Shown: positions 51,621-61,673, numbered from the stretch's first letter. The stretch is DNA of 64,000 nt from Streptomyces sp. 1331.2 (GCF_900199205.1 NZ_OBMJ01000001.1:4591001-4655000), one strand, 5' to 3'. The notes: generated by a model not told the origin, from the sequence alone. Made by a program: numbers and translations.

Positions 51621-52406
51621 GTGACGACGGCAGCAGCCGTGTACGACCCCCAGCTTCCGGGCGGAGCCTCCGCCGTCGCAGCGTCGGCCCGTCAGGTCAC
51701 CAAGGCGTACGGGTCGGGCGAGACCAGGGTCACCGCGCTCGACGCGGTCGACGTCGACATCCAGCGCGGCCGGTTCACCGCGATCATGGGCCCCTCGGGC
51801 TCCGGCAAGTCCACCCTGATGCACTGCCTGGCCGGGCTCGACACGGTCAGCGGCGGCCGGATCTGGATCGGCGACACCGAGATCACCGGCCTCAAGGACA
51901 AGCAGCTCACCAGACTGCGCCGGGACAAGATCGGCTTCATCTTCCAGGCGTTCAACCTGCTGCCGACCCTGAACGCGCTGGAGAACATCACGCTCCCGAT
52001 GGACATCGCGGGCCGCAAGCCCGACCGGGCCTGGCTGGACCAGGTGGTGGAGACCGTCGGCCTGGCCGACCGGCTCAAGCACCGCCCGACCCAGCTCTCC
52101 GGCGGCCAGCAGCAGCGCGTCGCGGTGGCCCGGGCGCTGGCCGCCCGCCCCGAGATCATCTTCGGCGACGAGCCCACCGGGAACCTGGACTCCCGGGCCG
52201 GCGCCGAGGTGCTGACCTTCCTGCGCCGCTCGGTGGACGAGCTGGGCCAGACCATGGTGATGGTCACCCACGACCCGGTCGCCGCCGGCTACGCGGACCG
52301 CGTGCTCTTCCTCGCCGACGGCGTGATCGTCGACGAGATGCACGCGCCCACCGCCGACTCCGTCCTCGAACGCATGCGCCGTTTCGACGGCAAGCGCACC
52401 AGCTGA
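51621..52406 (+). CDS. ABC transporter ATP-binding protein (MacB/LolD type)
   Basis: 261 residues, GTG with TAGGAGAG upstream. Walker A GPSGSGKST (about 55-63), Q-loop FQAFNLLPTLNALENI, signature LSGGQQQRVAVARALA, Walker B EIIFGDEPTGNLDS, and H-loop VTHDP. The LLPTLNALENITLPM and NLDS pattern is that of MacB/LolD-type exporters. Pairs with the FtsX-like permease 19 bp downstream. Confidence 0.95.
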   Translation: MTTAAAVYDPQLPGGASAVAASARQVTKAYGSGETRVTALDAVDVDIQRGRFTAIMGPSGSGKSTLMHCLAGLDTVSGGRIWIGDTEITGLKDKQLTRLRRDKIGFIFQAFNLLPTLNALENITLPMDIAGRKPDRAWLDQVVETVGLADRLKHRPTQLSGGQQQRVAVARALAARPEIIFGDEPTGNLDSRAGAEVLTFLRRSVDELGQTMVMVTHDPVAAGYADRVLFLADGVIVDEMHAPTADSVLERMRRFDGKRTS

Positions 52407-52425
52407 TCGGCGGGACGACTCGACC

Positions 52426-54993
52426 ATGCTGCTCAAGACCTCACTGCGGAGCTTCCTCGCCCACAAGGGCCGGATGGCGCTCTCGCTCATCGCCGTCGTG
52501 CTGTCGGTGGCCTTCGTCTCCGGCACCCTGGTGTTCTCCAACACCGCCACCAGCACCTTCGACAAGCTCTTCGCCGCCACCGCCTCCGACGTCTCGGTCC
52601 AGCCGCCCAAGCCGGCCGACGACGAGGACCCGCAGTTCGCGGACAAGCCGGCCACCGTCCCGGCTGCGCTCGCCGGGCAGGTCGCCGCGGTGCCCGGGAT
52701 CAAGACCGCCGTCGGCCAGGTCATGGTCCACAACGCGACCCTGGTCAACCCGGCCACCAACAAGCTGGTCGGTCCGACCAGCGGCGCGCCCACCCTGGTC
52801 GGCAACTGGACCGACACCCCGCGCAACCCGGTCACCATCACCTCCGGCCACGCGCCGCAGGGCGCGGGCGAGCTGGTGCTGGACGCCGACACCGCGAAGA
52901 AGGCCAAGCTCGGCCTCGGCGACAAGCTGCGGGTCGACAACGCCGGCGGCAAGCACGAGTTCACCATCGCGGGCATCGCCACCTTCACCACCACCAACCC
53001 GGGCGCGGCACTGGCCTTCCTGGACACCGCGACCTCGCAGCAGGTGCTGCTCGGCGAGCCGGCGTTCACCTCGATCGAGGCCTTCGGCGACGGCAGCCGC
53101 AGCGACGACAGCCTCAAGGCCGACGCCCTGGCCAAGGTCGGTGGCGGCTACCAGGTCAAGACCGCGGCCGAGCAGAAGGACGAGAACAACAAGAGCGTCG
53201 GCAGCGGCCTGGAATTCATGAAGTACGCGATGCTCGGCTTCGCCGGCGTCTCGCTGATCGTCGGCGGCTTCCTGATCATCAACACCTTCTCGATGCTGGT
53301 CGCCCAGCGCACCCGGGAGATCGGCCTGCTGCGCGCCATCGGCGGCAGCCGCCGGCAGGTCAACCGCTCGGTGCTGGTCGAGGCGCTGATCCTGGGCGTG
53401 CTCGGTTCGACCCTCGGGATCGCGGCGGGCCTGGGCATCGCGGTCGGCCTGATCGCGCTGATGAACGCGATCGGCATGGACCTGCGGGCGAGCGACCTGC
53501 AGATCGGGCCCGACGTGTTCGTCACCGGGTACGCGGTGGGCATCCTGATCACCGTCGTGGCGGCCTGGATCCCGGCCCGCCGGGCGAGCCGGATCGCGCC
53601 GATGGCCGCCCTGCGCGACCACGGCACCCCGGCCGAGGCCCGCGCCAACGTGGTCCGTACGGTCCTCGGGCTGGTCCTGACGGCGGGCGGCGGCGGTCTG
53701 CTGGTGCTCGCCGCGAAGGCGGAGAAGGCGGCCACCGGCGGCCAGTACCTCGGCCTGGGCGTGCTGCTCACCCTGATCGGCTTCGTGGTGCTCGGCCCGC
53801 TGCTGGCCACCGCGGTCATCCGGGTGCTCGGCGCGCTGCTGCCGGCCCTGTTCGGCCCGTCCGGCAAGCTCGCCCAGCGCAACGCGATGCGCAACCCGCG
53901 CCGCACCGGCGCCACCGCCGCCGCGCTGATGATCGGCCTGGCGCTGGTGATCGCCTCCTCGGTGTTCAGCTCCTCGGCGGTCACCTCGGCCAGTGAGCAG
54001 ATCGACCGGTCGGTGGGCGTGGACTACATCATCAGCGGCGGTCGTACCGCGGTCACCGCCGAGATGCTGGACGCGGTCCGCAGGACCCCGGGGGTCGACC
54101 ACGTCACCGCCGAGAGGGACTTCGACGCCAAGGTCCAGCTGTCGGACGGCCGGACCGGGCGGACCGGCCTGGCCGCCGTGCCGCCGACCTTCTTCGGCAC
54201 GGACTTCCGCCTCCCGGTCGCCTCCGGCGCGGTCGACTCGATCGGAAGCGGCTCGCTGGGCATCGGCGAGAACTTCGCCAAGGACCACAACCTGAAGGTC
54301 GGCGACAGCGTCACCGTCACCTACCTCAAGGGCCGCACCCAGGTGCTGCAGGTCGGGGTCGTGTTCGCGAAGAGCTCGCTCTACGCGGACGCCTCCTTCG
54401 TCGACGTCGCCACCATGGCCAAGGCCGTACCGGCCGCCGAGGTGCCGGAACCCCGGACCTTCTTCGCCAAGGCCTCCTCCGGCGCCGACGCCGGCAAGAC
54501 GCTGACCGCCCTGGAGGACGCGCTCAAGGAGTACCCGCAGCTGTCGGTCAAGGACCAGGCGGGCTACAAGGAGCTGGTGCAGTCCCAGGTCAACACCCTG
54601 CTCTACCTGATCTACGGGCTGGTCGGCCTCTCCATCACCGTCGCCGTGCTCGGCGTGGTCAACACCCTGGCGCTGTCGGTGGTCGAGCGGACCCGGGAGA
54701 TCGGCCTGCTGCGGGCGATCGGGCTCTCCCGCCGCCAGCTGCGCCGGATGATCCGGCTGGAGTCCGTGGTGATCGCGGTGTTCGGCGCCGTCCTCGGCAC
54801 CGGGCTGGGCCTGGCCTGGGGCGTCACCGCGCAGCGGGTCCTGCGGGACCAGGGCCTCGGGACGCTCTCCGTCCCGACCACCACGATCGCGATCACCCTG
54901 GTCTCCTCGGTGGCGATCGGCCTGGTCGCCGCCCTCGTCCCGGCCTTCCGGGCCGGACGGATGAACGTCCTCGCGGCCATCGCGACGGACTGA
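52426..54993 (+). CDS. FtsX-like ABC transporter permease (MacB type)
   Basis: 855 residues. An N-terminal helix (about 16-40) is followed by an external domain, then FtsX repeats at about 265-400 (FAGVSLIVGGFLIINTFSMLVAQRTREIGLLRAIGGSRRQV) and 725-850 (YGLVGLSITVAVLGVVNTLALSVVERTREIGLLRAIGLSRRQL). Duplicated FtsX domains, ten or so helices. With the ATPase it probably exports a drug, lipid or peptide, or gates a wall hydrolase; cargo unknown. Confidence 0.93.
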   Translation: MLLKTSLRSFLAHKGRMALSLIAVVLSVAFVSGTLVFSNTATSTFDKLFAATASDVSVQPPKPADDEDPQFADKPATVPAALAGQVAAVPGIKTAVGQVMVHNATLVNPATNKLVGPTSGAPTLVGNWTDTPRNPVTITSGHAPQGAGELVLDADTAKKAKLGLGDKLRVDNAGGKHEFTIAGIATFTTTNPGAALAFLDTATSQQVLLGEPAFTSIEAFGDGSRSDDSLKADALAKVGGGYQVKTAAEQKDENNKSVGSGLEFMKYAMLGFAGVSLIVGGFLIINTFSMLVAQRTREIGLLRAIGGSRRQVNRSVLVEALILGVLGSTLGIAAGLGIAVGLIALMNAIGMDLRASDLQIGPDVFVTGYAVGILITVVAAWIPARRASRIAPMAALRDHGTPAEARANVVRTVLGLVLTAGGGGLLVLAAKAEKAATGGQYLGLGVLLTLIGFVVLGPLLATAVIRVLGALLPALFGPSGKLAQRNAMRNPRRTGATAAALMIGLALVIASSVFSSSAVTSASEQIDRSVGVDYIISGGRTAVTAEMLDAVRRTPGVDHVTAERDFDAKVQLSDGRTGRTGLAAVPPTFFGTDFRLPVASGAVDSIGSGSLGIGENFAKDHNLKVGDSVTVTYLKGRTQVLQVGVVFAKSSLYADASFVDVATMAKAVPAAEVPEPRTFFAKASSGADAGKTLTALEDALKEYPQLSVKDQAGYKELVQSQVNTLLYLIYGLVGLSITVAVLGVVNTLALSVVERTREIGLLRAIGLSRRQLRRMIRLESVVIAVFGAVLGTGLGLAWGVTAQRVLRDQGLGTLSVPTTTIAITLVSSVAIGLVAALVPAFRAGRMNVLAAIATD

Positions 54994-55020
54994 CCGGCGC
55001 CGGGGGGCGTCGGACGGCGG

Positions 55021-55060
55021 AAGGACGCGAAAGGACGCGAAAGGACGCGGAAGGACGGCG
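55021..55060 (+). repeat. 10-bp tandem repeat
   Basis: AAGGACGCGA occurs twice, then AAGGACGCGG and AAGGACGGCG: four 10-bp units just after the permease stop, before its terminator. Confidence 0.85.
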
Positions 55061-55070
55061 GAACGGATGC

Positions 55071-55101
55071 AGGGGCCGGGTGCGCACAGCACCCGGCCCC
55101 T
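55071..55101 (+). terminator. Terminator after the ABC operon
   Basis: AGGGGCCGGGTGC (55071-55083) and GCACCCGGCCCCT (55089-55101): perfect 13-bp stem, 5-nt loop. Confidence 0.88.
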
Positions 55102-55141
55102 GGCTCGGTTTCAGCCCCAGGAGGGCTGAGATGATCGTCCG

Positions 55142-57199
55142 ATGTTCCCCTCGGACGCCCCGCCGTTGCCCAGCGCCGCGCCCCTCACCGCCGCGGCCGC
55201 CATCCGCTGGCGCACCGCCCGTACGGCCTGGCGGCTGGACAGCCGCTGGCTCGCGCTGGCACCGGTCGCGTTCGTGGTCCTGGCCACCGCCGTGGAGCCC
55301 GACACCGGCCGGTGCAGCGCCCAGGGCATCTGCCGGGACACCTGGGGCTCGGCCCTGGCCGCCTGGTCGGTGCTGGCCGAGATCGTCCTGCTGGCCGCCA
55401 AGGTACGGGTCCGGGCGCTGGTGCCGCCCGTCGTCCTGGTGCTGCTCTGGTACCTCCCGCAGGGCCTGGTCACCCCGCTCGCCCGCTGGTCGGCCGTGCT
55501 GCTCCAGCTGCTGCTCACCGCCGTCCTGCTGGCCGCCGAGGCCGGTCGGCGCCGGGCCCGCCAGCAGCTGGACGAGCTGATGGCCCCGCCCGTCCCCTTC
55601 CCGTGGACGGCCGCCGGAGCGCCCTCGCCCGTCCACCGCGACGGCCCGCCCGTCCTGCGCCGCACCCTCGGCGCCCTGCTGCTCGTCGCCGCCGTGGCCG
55701 TCCCGCTGTACGGGCTCTGGGCGCAGGCCCAGGCGGACGCCGCCGCCGAGCAGGCCACCCGGGTCACCGGCACCGCCGGCGCGAGCGACCAGGACGGCGT
55801 GCTGACCGTCCGCTTCCCGCCGCCCGGCGGCGGCCCCGAGCGCACCGCCGCCCTGGACCTCTGGTGGCAGCGGCGCCCCCAGCCCGGCGAGCCCGTCCCG
55901 CTGCTGGTCGACGGCGACTCCGTGCACGCCCTGGGCGACGAGTACGACGTCTCCGGCCAGCTGACCGCCGGCGGCCTGATCGCCCTGCTCGGCCTGATCC
56001 TGCTCGGCTCGGCCGCCACCGCGAGCGCCCGCCGCACCCGGCCCGCCTTCGAAGGCCACGCCCCCGCGCTCGCCGTCCGGGTCCGCGCCGACATCCGCGG
56101 GGACCTGCTGGTCCAGCCGCTGGACGGCCCGCCGGACGGCCTCGGGCTCTGGCGCCTGGTCGAGCACGACCGCTACCGCTGGGCCCGCGACGGCGGCCCG
56201 GGCGGCGCAGGCCCGGGCTGGGTGCCCGAGCCCCTGGACGTCGGCCGGCCGCCCACCCGCCTCCCCGGACCGGCGCTCCACCACGACGAGCACGACGAGC
56301 ACGACGAGCACGACGAGTACGACGAGGACACGGACTACGCGGAGGAGTACGAGGACTACCAGGACGCGTACGAGAAGCCCCTCGACCGCACCGGCCCCGA
56401 CCAGGCCGCCGCCCGGCTGGCCCGCGCCGGCCGCAGCGTGCCCGCCGTGCTGTACCGCGGCCCCGACGGCCACGACCGCCAACTCCTCGTCCGCCCCGGC
56501 CTGTTGGACGGCGACCCGGACTGGGTGGCGGCCGTGGTCGCCCCCGCCGCCCGGGCCCCGCGGCTCGGCCGGCGCACCCAGCGCTACCGCGAGCGCGAAC
56601 TCGCCGTCGCCGCACTGACCGCCGAGACGGTGGCCGCCGCCCCCGAGGCCGGGCCGGACACCGAGCCGGTGGCCGCCCGCCGCTGGGAGATGCCGACGCC
56701 GCTGCGGGTGGCGGCCGGGCCGCTGGCGGCGCTGCTGGTCGGCACCGCCGTCGTCCTGCTCGGCGACGACGGCTGGTGGGAGGGGCTGCTGCGCCCGCTC
56801 TGGATCGGCTCGATGGCGATCCTCGCCTGCGCCCACACGCTGTCCTGGCAGATCGTGGCCGACCGCAACGGCCTGCGGGTGGCCACCGCGCTGCGCACCC
56901 GCAGCTTCCGGTGGGCCGAGATCAGCGCGGCAGCGGTGCACCGCGAGCTGCTCATCATCCGGCTGCGCAGCGGCCGGGAGTACTCCTTCGCCAGCCGCCC
57001 GGCGGTCTGGCTGGCCGGCCGCTTCGGCGACCGGTACGACCCGGTGGCGCTGGCCCGGACGGTCGCCACCGCCGCCCACCGCCCCGACCTGCGCCCCGAC
57101 CGAACCCTCCCGGACCGGCTGGGCGGCCCGCAGCACCTGGTGAACCGGCTCGCACTGATCGGCTACGCCGTGTTCACCGTGGCCCACTACGCACTCTGA
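55142..57199 (+). CDS. Large multi-pass membrane protein with HDE repeats, function unknown
   Basis: 685 residues. Hydrophobic helices at about 36-56, 75-92, 96-110, 114-133, 178-196, 278-300, and two near 520-560; a further PH-like module RWAEISAAAVHRELLIIRLRSGREYSFASR lies at about 590-620. Midway an acidic low-complexity run reads HHDEHDEHDEHDEYDEDT (about 380-397), encoded by a 9-bp repeat. No named family recognised; it precedes a GT2 gene. Confidence 0.75.
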   Translation: MFPSDAPPLPSAAPLTAAAAIRWRTARTAWRLDSRWLALAPVAFVVLATAVEPDTGRCSAQGICRDTWGSALAAWSVLAEIVLLAAKVRVRALVPPVVLVLLWYLPQGLVTPLARWSAVLLQLLLTAVLLAAEAGRRRARQQLDELMAPPVPFPWTAAGAPSPVHRDGPPVLRRTLGALLLVAAVAVPLYGLWAQAQADAAAEQATRVTGTAGASDQDGVLTVRFPPPGGGPERTAALDLWWQRRPQPGEPVPLLVDGDSVHALGDEYDVSGQLTAGGLIALLGLILLGSAATASARRTRPAFEGHAPALAVRVRADIRGDLLVQPLDGPPDGLGLWRLVEHDRYRWARDGGPGGAGPGWVPEPLDVGRPPTRLPGPALHHDEHDEHDEHDEYDEDTDYAEEYEDYQDAYEKPLDRTGPDQAAARLARAGRSVPAVLYRGPDGHDRQLLVRPGLLDGDPDWVAAVVAPAARAPRLGRRTQRYRERELAVAALTAETVAAAPEAGPDTEPVAARRWEMPTPLRVAAGPLAALLVGTAVVLLGDDGWWEGLLRPLWIGSMAILACAHTLSWQIVADRNGLRVATALRTRSFRWAEISAAAVHRELLIIRLRSGREYSFASRPAVWLAGRFGDRYDPVALARTVATAAHRPDLRPDRTLPDRLGGPQHLVNRLALIGYAVFTVAHYAL

Positions 57200-57360
57200 A
57201 TCCACCCCGGATCCGCACCGGATCCACCCCGATTCGGGCCCTCGCCACCGGCGGAGTACGGTGTCCTTGATCACAGTGCCGGTGCCGCGCCGCGAGGTGC
57301 GCGCAGCCGCCCAGACCGGGACAAGACGGGGGCCCGTCCTCACCGGTACGGTTGGCCCCG

Positions 57361-58401
57361 ATGAACACCAAGGCTGCTGAGGAGCTGCCGGCTGTTTCCG
57401 TGATCATGCCGGTGCTCAACGAGGAACGTCACCTGCGCACGGCGGTCCGGCGCATCCTGGATCAGGAGTACCCCGGGCCGATGGAAGTGGTGATCGCCCT
57501 CGGCCCCTCGACCGACCGCACCGACGAGATCGCGGCCGAGCTGGTGGCCGAGGACCCGCGGGTGCGGACGGTGGAGAACCCCACCGGGCGGACGCCCGCC
57601 GGGCTGAACGCCGCGATCCGGGGCTCCAGACACCCGATAGTGGTGCGCGTGGACGGCCACGGCCTGCTCACCCCCGGCTACATCACCACCGCGGTCCGGC
57701 TGCTCGGCGAGATGGAGGCGGCCAACGTCGGCGGCATCATGCACGCCGAGGGCGAGACCGAGTGGGAGAACGCGGTCGCCGCCGCGATGACCTCCAAGAT
57801 CGGCGTCGGCAACGCGGCCTTCCACACCGGCGGACTGGCCGGCCCGGCGGACACCGTCTACCTCGGGGTGTTCCGGCGCGAGGTGCTGGAGCGGCTCGGC
57901 GGCTACAACGAGGAGTTCATCCGCGCCCAGGACTGGGAGCTGAACTACCGGATCCGCCAGCACGGCGGCCTGGTCTGGTTCACCCCGCAGCTCAAGGTGA
58001 CCTACCGGCCCCGGCCCTCGGTGCGGGCGCTGGCCAAGCAGTACAAGGACTACGGCCGCTGGCGCCGGGTCGTCACCCGCTACCACCGCGGCTCGGTCAA
58101 CCTGCGCTACCTCGCCCCGCCGGCCGCGCTGGTGGCGTTCACCCTCGGTCTGGTGCTCGGCGTGGCCGTCCACCCGGCGTTCCTCGCGGTGCCCGGCGCC
58201 TACCTGCTGGGCATCGTCGGCGGTGCCGCGGTCGAGGGCCGCGGCCTGTCGTTCAAGTCGCGGGCGCTGCTGCCGGTCGCGTTCGCGACCATGCACCTCA
58301 GCTGGGGCTTCGGCTTCCTCACCTCACCGCGCTCGCTGGCGCGCCGGGTGATCGGCAGCGTCGGCCCGTCCTCGAAGGACATGCTCTCCAAGGCCGGCTG
58401 A
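57361..58401 (+). CDS. GT2-family glycosyltransferase (ExoA-like)
   Basis: 346 residues. VSVIMPVLNEERHLRTAVRRIL opening, VVRVDGHGLLTPGY in the DxD position, catalytic-region FIRAQDWELNYRIRQHGG and C-terminal helices (about 255-275, 280-300). The layout resembles ExoA-like glucosyltransferases of exopolysaccharide synthesis. A TACGGT 8 nt before the ATG and no ribosome site suggest a leaderless message. Neighbours: LCP proteins and a membrane protein, fitting wall-glycan work. Confidence 0.9.
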   Translation: MNTKAAEELPAVSVIMPVLNEERHLRTAVRRILDQEYPGPMEVVIALGPSTDRTDEIAAELVAEDPRVRTVENPTGRTPAGLNAAIRGSRHPIVVRVDGHGLLTPGYITTAVRLLGEMEAANVGGIMHAEGETEWENAVAAAMTSKIGVGNAAFHTGGLAGPADTVYLGVFRREVLERLGGYNEEFIRAQDWELNYRIRQHGGLVWFTPQLKVTYRPRPSVRALAKQYKDYGRWRRVVTRYHRGSVNLRYLAPPAALVAFTLGLVLGVAVHPAFLAVPGAYLLGIVGGAAVEGRGLSFKSRALLPVAFATMHLSWGFGFLTSPRSLARRVIGSVGPSSKDMLSKAG

Positions 58402-58478
58402 GCGGAGGGCGACGGCCGGCCGCCGGGCCCTCCGGCCGCGGCCGGCGCCCTCGTACGGCTGCAGGGCCGGTGGCGCCG

Positions 58479-60101
58479 CTACTTGGCGCAGACGTCCACG
58501 TCGTCCGCCTGCACCCGCTGCAGGTCCTCCGGCGCCGCGGTCGGCACCGCCGCCGGCGCACCGGGCGCGGCCAGCACGTCCTTGCCGAGCACCAGCAGCA
58601 GCCCGCCCTTCGGGTCCGACTTCGCGGCCGGCCGGACGGCCTCGCCCGGCAGCCCGAGGGCGGTGGCCAGGGCGGTGGCGGCGGCCTCCTGGCCGACCGG
58701 GTAGGAGACCGTGGTGCCCGCGGCCACCGGCGCGTCGCTGCCGACGGCGGCCAGGGCGAAGCCCTTCGCCTTGAGCTTGTCCACGGTCGGACCGGACTGT
58801 CCGCGCTTGCCGCTGCCGTTGCGCACCGTCACCTGGACGGCCTTGGGGTCCACCGCCGGGGTGGTGGCAGCCGGAGCCGCCGGTGCGGCGGGTGCACCCG
58901 TGGCAGCCGGGGCGCCGGTCTCGGCGGGCGGCGGCGCGGCCGTCTCGGTCAGCGAGCGGTCGCCCGCGATCATCGCGAACACCTGCTGGGCGTCCGGCTG
59001 CTTGAAGATCACCCGGTCCTTGTCCGCGGGGTCTTCCACGACGGGCACGGTGGCGAAGGTGATGTTCTTGGTGTCCACCTTGCTGATGTCCAGCGCGAGG
59101 TCCTTGAGCTTGTCCACGCTGCCGATGCCGGAGTCCACGGTGAGCGCCTTGGTGGCGGCGTCCGCGAGCTTGTAGAGCTTGGTCGGGCTGGTCAGGGTGT
59201 CGTCGCTCTTGATCTTGCGGATCATCGAGCTGATGAACTGCTGCTGCAGCGGGATCCGGGAGAGGTCGCCGCCGAAGCCGACGGCGTGCCGGGTGCGGAC
59301 GAAGGCCAGCGCCTCCTCGCCCTGGACCACGTGCCGGCCCTTGGTCATCTTGAGGTGGGAGCCCGAGTCGTTGATGTCCTTGGCGGCGCAGACCTCGACC
59401 CCGCCGACCGCGGTGGAGAGCGTTTTCACCGCCTCGAAGTTGACCTGCACGAAGTGGTCGACCCGGATCCCGGTGAGCTTCTCGACGGTCTTCCAGGTGC
59501 AGCCCGCGTCCCGCCCCTCCTGGCCGAGGCTGTTGTTGAACATGTCCCGCGCCGAGCCCGGGACCTTCTTGCCCTTGGCGCTCTGGCACTCCGGTATCGG
59601 CACCATCAGGTCGCGCGGGAAGCTGACCACCGTCGCGTTGGAGCGGTCCTTGGCGATGTGGAACAGCAGCGTCGTGTCGGCGTGCCCGGTGCTGCCCTCG
59701 TCGCCGTACTCGCGCCCCAGGCCCTCCCGGCTGTCGGTGCCGATCACCAGGACGTTCAGCGCGTCCCCGGCGGCCTTGGGGCGCTCCGCCTCGTCGCCCA
59801 GCTGCACCTTGACCGAGGTCAGGTTGTCGTTGAAGTGCTTGTACAGGTAGTACGCCCCGCCGCAGCCCGCGACCATGACCAGGGCGCCCGTCCCGGCCGT
59901 CCACTTGAGCACCCGTCGGCGCCGGTTGCGCTTGGCGACGGCGGCCGCCCGCCGCCGGTTGTCCCGGCGGCCCTCCCCGGCCGCCGCCGATGCGGCTGCC
60001 GGTGCCGCGGGCGCCTCGGCGGCCCGACGGCGGCGCTGCCGGGGGACATCCGGAGTCGGGTCCACGCGGTACCGGCCGGTTTCCGGCTGTTCCTCGTGCA
60101 C
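58479..60101 (-). CDS. LytR-CpsA-Psr (LCP) family protein 2 with LytR_C domain
   Basis: 540 residues from GTG 60101 (GGGAG 5 nt upstream); a longer frame is discarded. Basic cytoplasmic start, one transmembrane helix (about 66-85), LCP domain (LNVLVIGTDSREGLGREYG, DTTLLFHIAKDRSNATVVSFPRDLMVPIP, RTRHAVGFGGDLSRIPLQQQF), an Ala/Pro-rich linker and a LytR_C domain (VTVRNGSGKRGQSGPTVDKLKAKGFALAAVG) at about 430-540. Attaches glycopolymers to peptidoglycan. Confidence 0.94.
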   Translation of the reverse strand: MHEEQPETGRYRVDPTPDVPRQRRRRAAEAPAAPAAASAAAGEGRRDNRRRAAAVAKRNRRRRVLKWTAGTGALVMVAGCGGAYYLYKHFNDNLTSVKVQLGDEAERPKAAGDALNVLVIGTDSREGLGREYGDEGSTGHADTTLLFHIAKDRSNATVVSFPRDLMVPIPECQSAKGKKVPGSARDMFNNSLGQEGRDAGCTWKTVEKLTGIRVDHFVQVNFEAVKTLSTAVGGVEVCAAKDINDSGSHLKMTKGRHVVQGEEALAFVRTRHAVGFGGDLSRIPLQQQFISSMIRKIKSDDTLTSPTKLYKLADAATKALTVDSGIGSVDKLKDLALDISKVDTKNITFATVPVVEDPADKDRVIFKQPDAQQVFAMIAGDRSLTETAAPPPAETGAPAATGAPAAPAAPAATTPAVDPKAVQVTVRNGSGKRGQSGPTVDKLKAKGFALAAVGSDAPVAAGTTVSYPVGQEAAATALATALGLPGEAVRPAAKSDPKGGLLLVLGKDVLAAPGAPAAVPTAAPEDLQRVQADDVDVCAK

Positions 60102-60314
60102 GGGGCTCCCTAGCTTCGACCGGTCACGGCTCCGGCCCGCCCGTTCTGACGAGCCGATCCGGACACAGTAGACGAGCCGAATGGGGGAATCGTTCCGGCT
60201 GTGACTTGCATCATGTTTGAACAATGCGCAGGCAAAATCCGTTCAGCAGTGGGTAATTCCCGGAGAACCCGCTCCCGACCTGCGGTGCGACCGGAGGCCG
60301 GCCGGTGCGATTCC

Positions 60315-61637
60315 TCAGTGCTGCACGCAGGCGTCCACGTCGGCGGTGCGTCCCTCGAAGGTGGGAGAGACGCCCGCCGAGGGTGACGCCGTCGCCGTCG
60401 CCCGCGCGAACGCCGCCTCGGCCGAGCCGGCGCCCGGGCTCGGATCGGTGCCCTGCCCCGTGTCCGGGCCCGCACTCGGCGAGGGCGTCGACCCGGGCGG
60501 GCGGACCGCGACCGGCCGGTCGTCCCGCAGCGCCGTGAACAGCTGGGTGGTCTGCGGCTGCACGAACTCGTCCCGGTCCGAGTCGTAGCGGTACGGGCGG
60601 CGCGGCACGGTCAGGAGGACCACGTCGGAGCTGGGGATGCCCCGCAGGTCCTGGGTGAGGTCGTACAGCGCGCCGAGCGAGGACAGCCCGCCGTCGGCCC
60701 GGACCGAGGAGGTCGCCGCGTCCAGCACCGGCCACAGCCGCGCCGGGTTCAGCAGCACCCCCTGCGACTCCACCTTGCGGACCAGCGCGGCCAGGAACTG
60801 CTGCTGACGGCCCACCCGCTGGGTGTCGCTGCCGTCGCCCAGGCTCTCCCGGGCCCGGACGTAGCCGAGCGCCTGCTCGCCGTGCAGGGTCTGCCGGCCG
60901 GCGGGCAGGTCGAGCTTGGCGTCCTTGTCGTGGATCGGCTGCGGCACGCACACCTCGACCCCGCCGATCGCGTCCACCATCGTCTTGAAGCCGCTGAAGT
61001 CGAGGATCACGTAGTGGTCGATCCGGATCCCGCTCAGCTGCTCCACGGTGCGGATCGAGCAGGCCGGGCCGCCGGTCTCGAAGGCCCAGTTGAACTGCAT
61101 CAGCCCCGGCTTGCTGCGGGTGCCGTCCGGCTTCTCGCAGGCGGGGACGGAGACCATGACGTCGCGCGGGACGGAGACCGCCGTCGCGTGCTTCCGGTCG
61201 GCCGACAGGTGCAGCAGGATCGTGGTGTCCGAGCGCTGGGTGCCGGCCTCGCCGCCGTAGGAGCCGTTCGCGCCGGAGCGGTCGTCGCTGCCGATCAGCA
61301 GGATGTTCTCGGCGCCCTGCGCGCCGGCGGTGCGGCTGGGCCGCTCGGCCTCCAGCTTGGCGAGCAGCCGGTCGGTGGCCGAGTCGGTCCGGATGTTGCC
61401 GTCCAGCTTGCGGTAGGCGATCCAGAGCAGCACCCCGCCGGCGACCAGCAGGAACGCGACGACGCCGGCGGTGACCATCAGCCACCGCCGGCGCCTGCGC
61501 GGGCGTCCGGTCCCGCCCGGAGGATCGTCCGGCGGGGGAGCGTCCGGCGGGGGACGGTTCGTCGGGGGGTCGTTCGCCGGAGCGTCGTCCGGCGGGGGAG
61601 GGGCGGTCGGGGGGTGCTCGGTGTCGTCCTCGGCCAT
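60315..61637 (-). CDS. LytR-CpsA-Psr (LCP) family protein 3
   Basis: 440 residues. Pro/Asp-rich cytoplasmic region, RPRRRRR cluster, helix (about 53-73), LCP domain (AENILLIGSDDRSGANGSYG, SDTTILLHLSADRKHATAVSVPRDVMVSVP, HYVILDFSGFKTMVDAIGGVEV, RARESLGDGSDTQRVGRQQQFL). No LytR_C. The third LCP gene of the window, same strand as the second; parallel copies probably serve different polymers. Confidence 0.93.
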   Translation of the reverse strand: MAEDDTEHPPTAPPPPDDAPANDPPTNRPPPDAPPPDDPPGGTGRPRRRRRWLMVTAGVVAFLLVAGGVLLWIAYRKLDGNIRTDSATDRLLAKLEAERPSRTAGAQGAENILLIGSDDRSGANGSYGGEAGTQRSDTTILLHLSADRKHATAVSVPRDVMVSVPACEKPDGTRSKPGLMQFNWAFETGGPACSIRTVEQLSGIRIDHYVILDFSGFKTMVDAIGGVEVCVPQPIHDKDAKLDLPAGRQTLHGEQALGYVRARESLGDGSDTQRVGRQQQFLAALVRKVESQGVLLNPARLWPVLDAATSSVRADGGLSSLGALYDLTQDLRGIPSSDVVLLTVPRRPYRYDSDRDEFVQPQTTQLFTALRDDRPVAVRPPGSTPSPSAGPDTGQGTDPSPGAGSAEAAFARATATASPSAGVSPTFEGRTADVDACVQH

Positions 61638-61673
61638 GGCAGCGATCCCTACCCGCCGGGCCCGGGCCGGGGG

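Noticed and set aside
52441..55092. 883-codon minus-strand frame opposite the ABC permease
   Set aside because: His/Asp/Gln/Arg repeats typical of antisense to hydrophobic coding; permease is clear.
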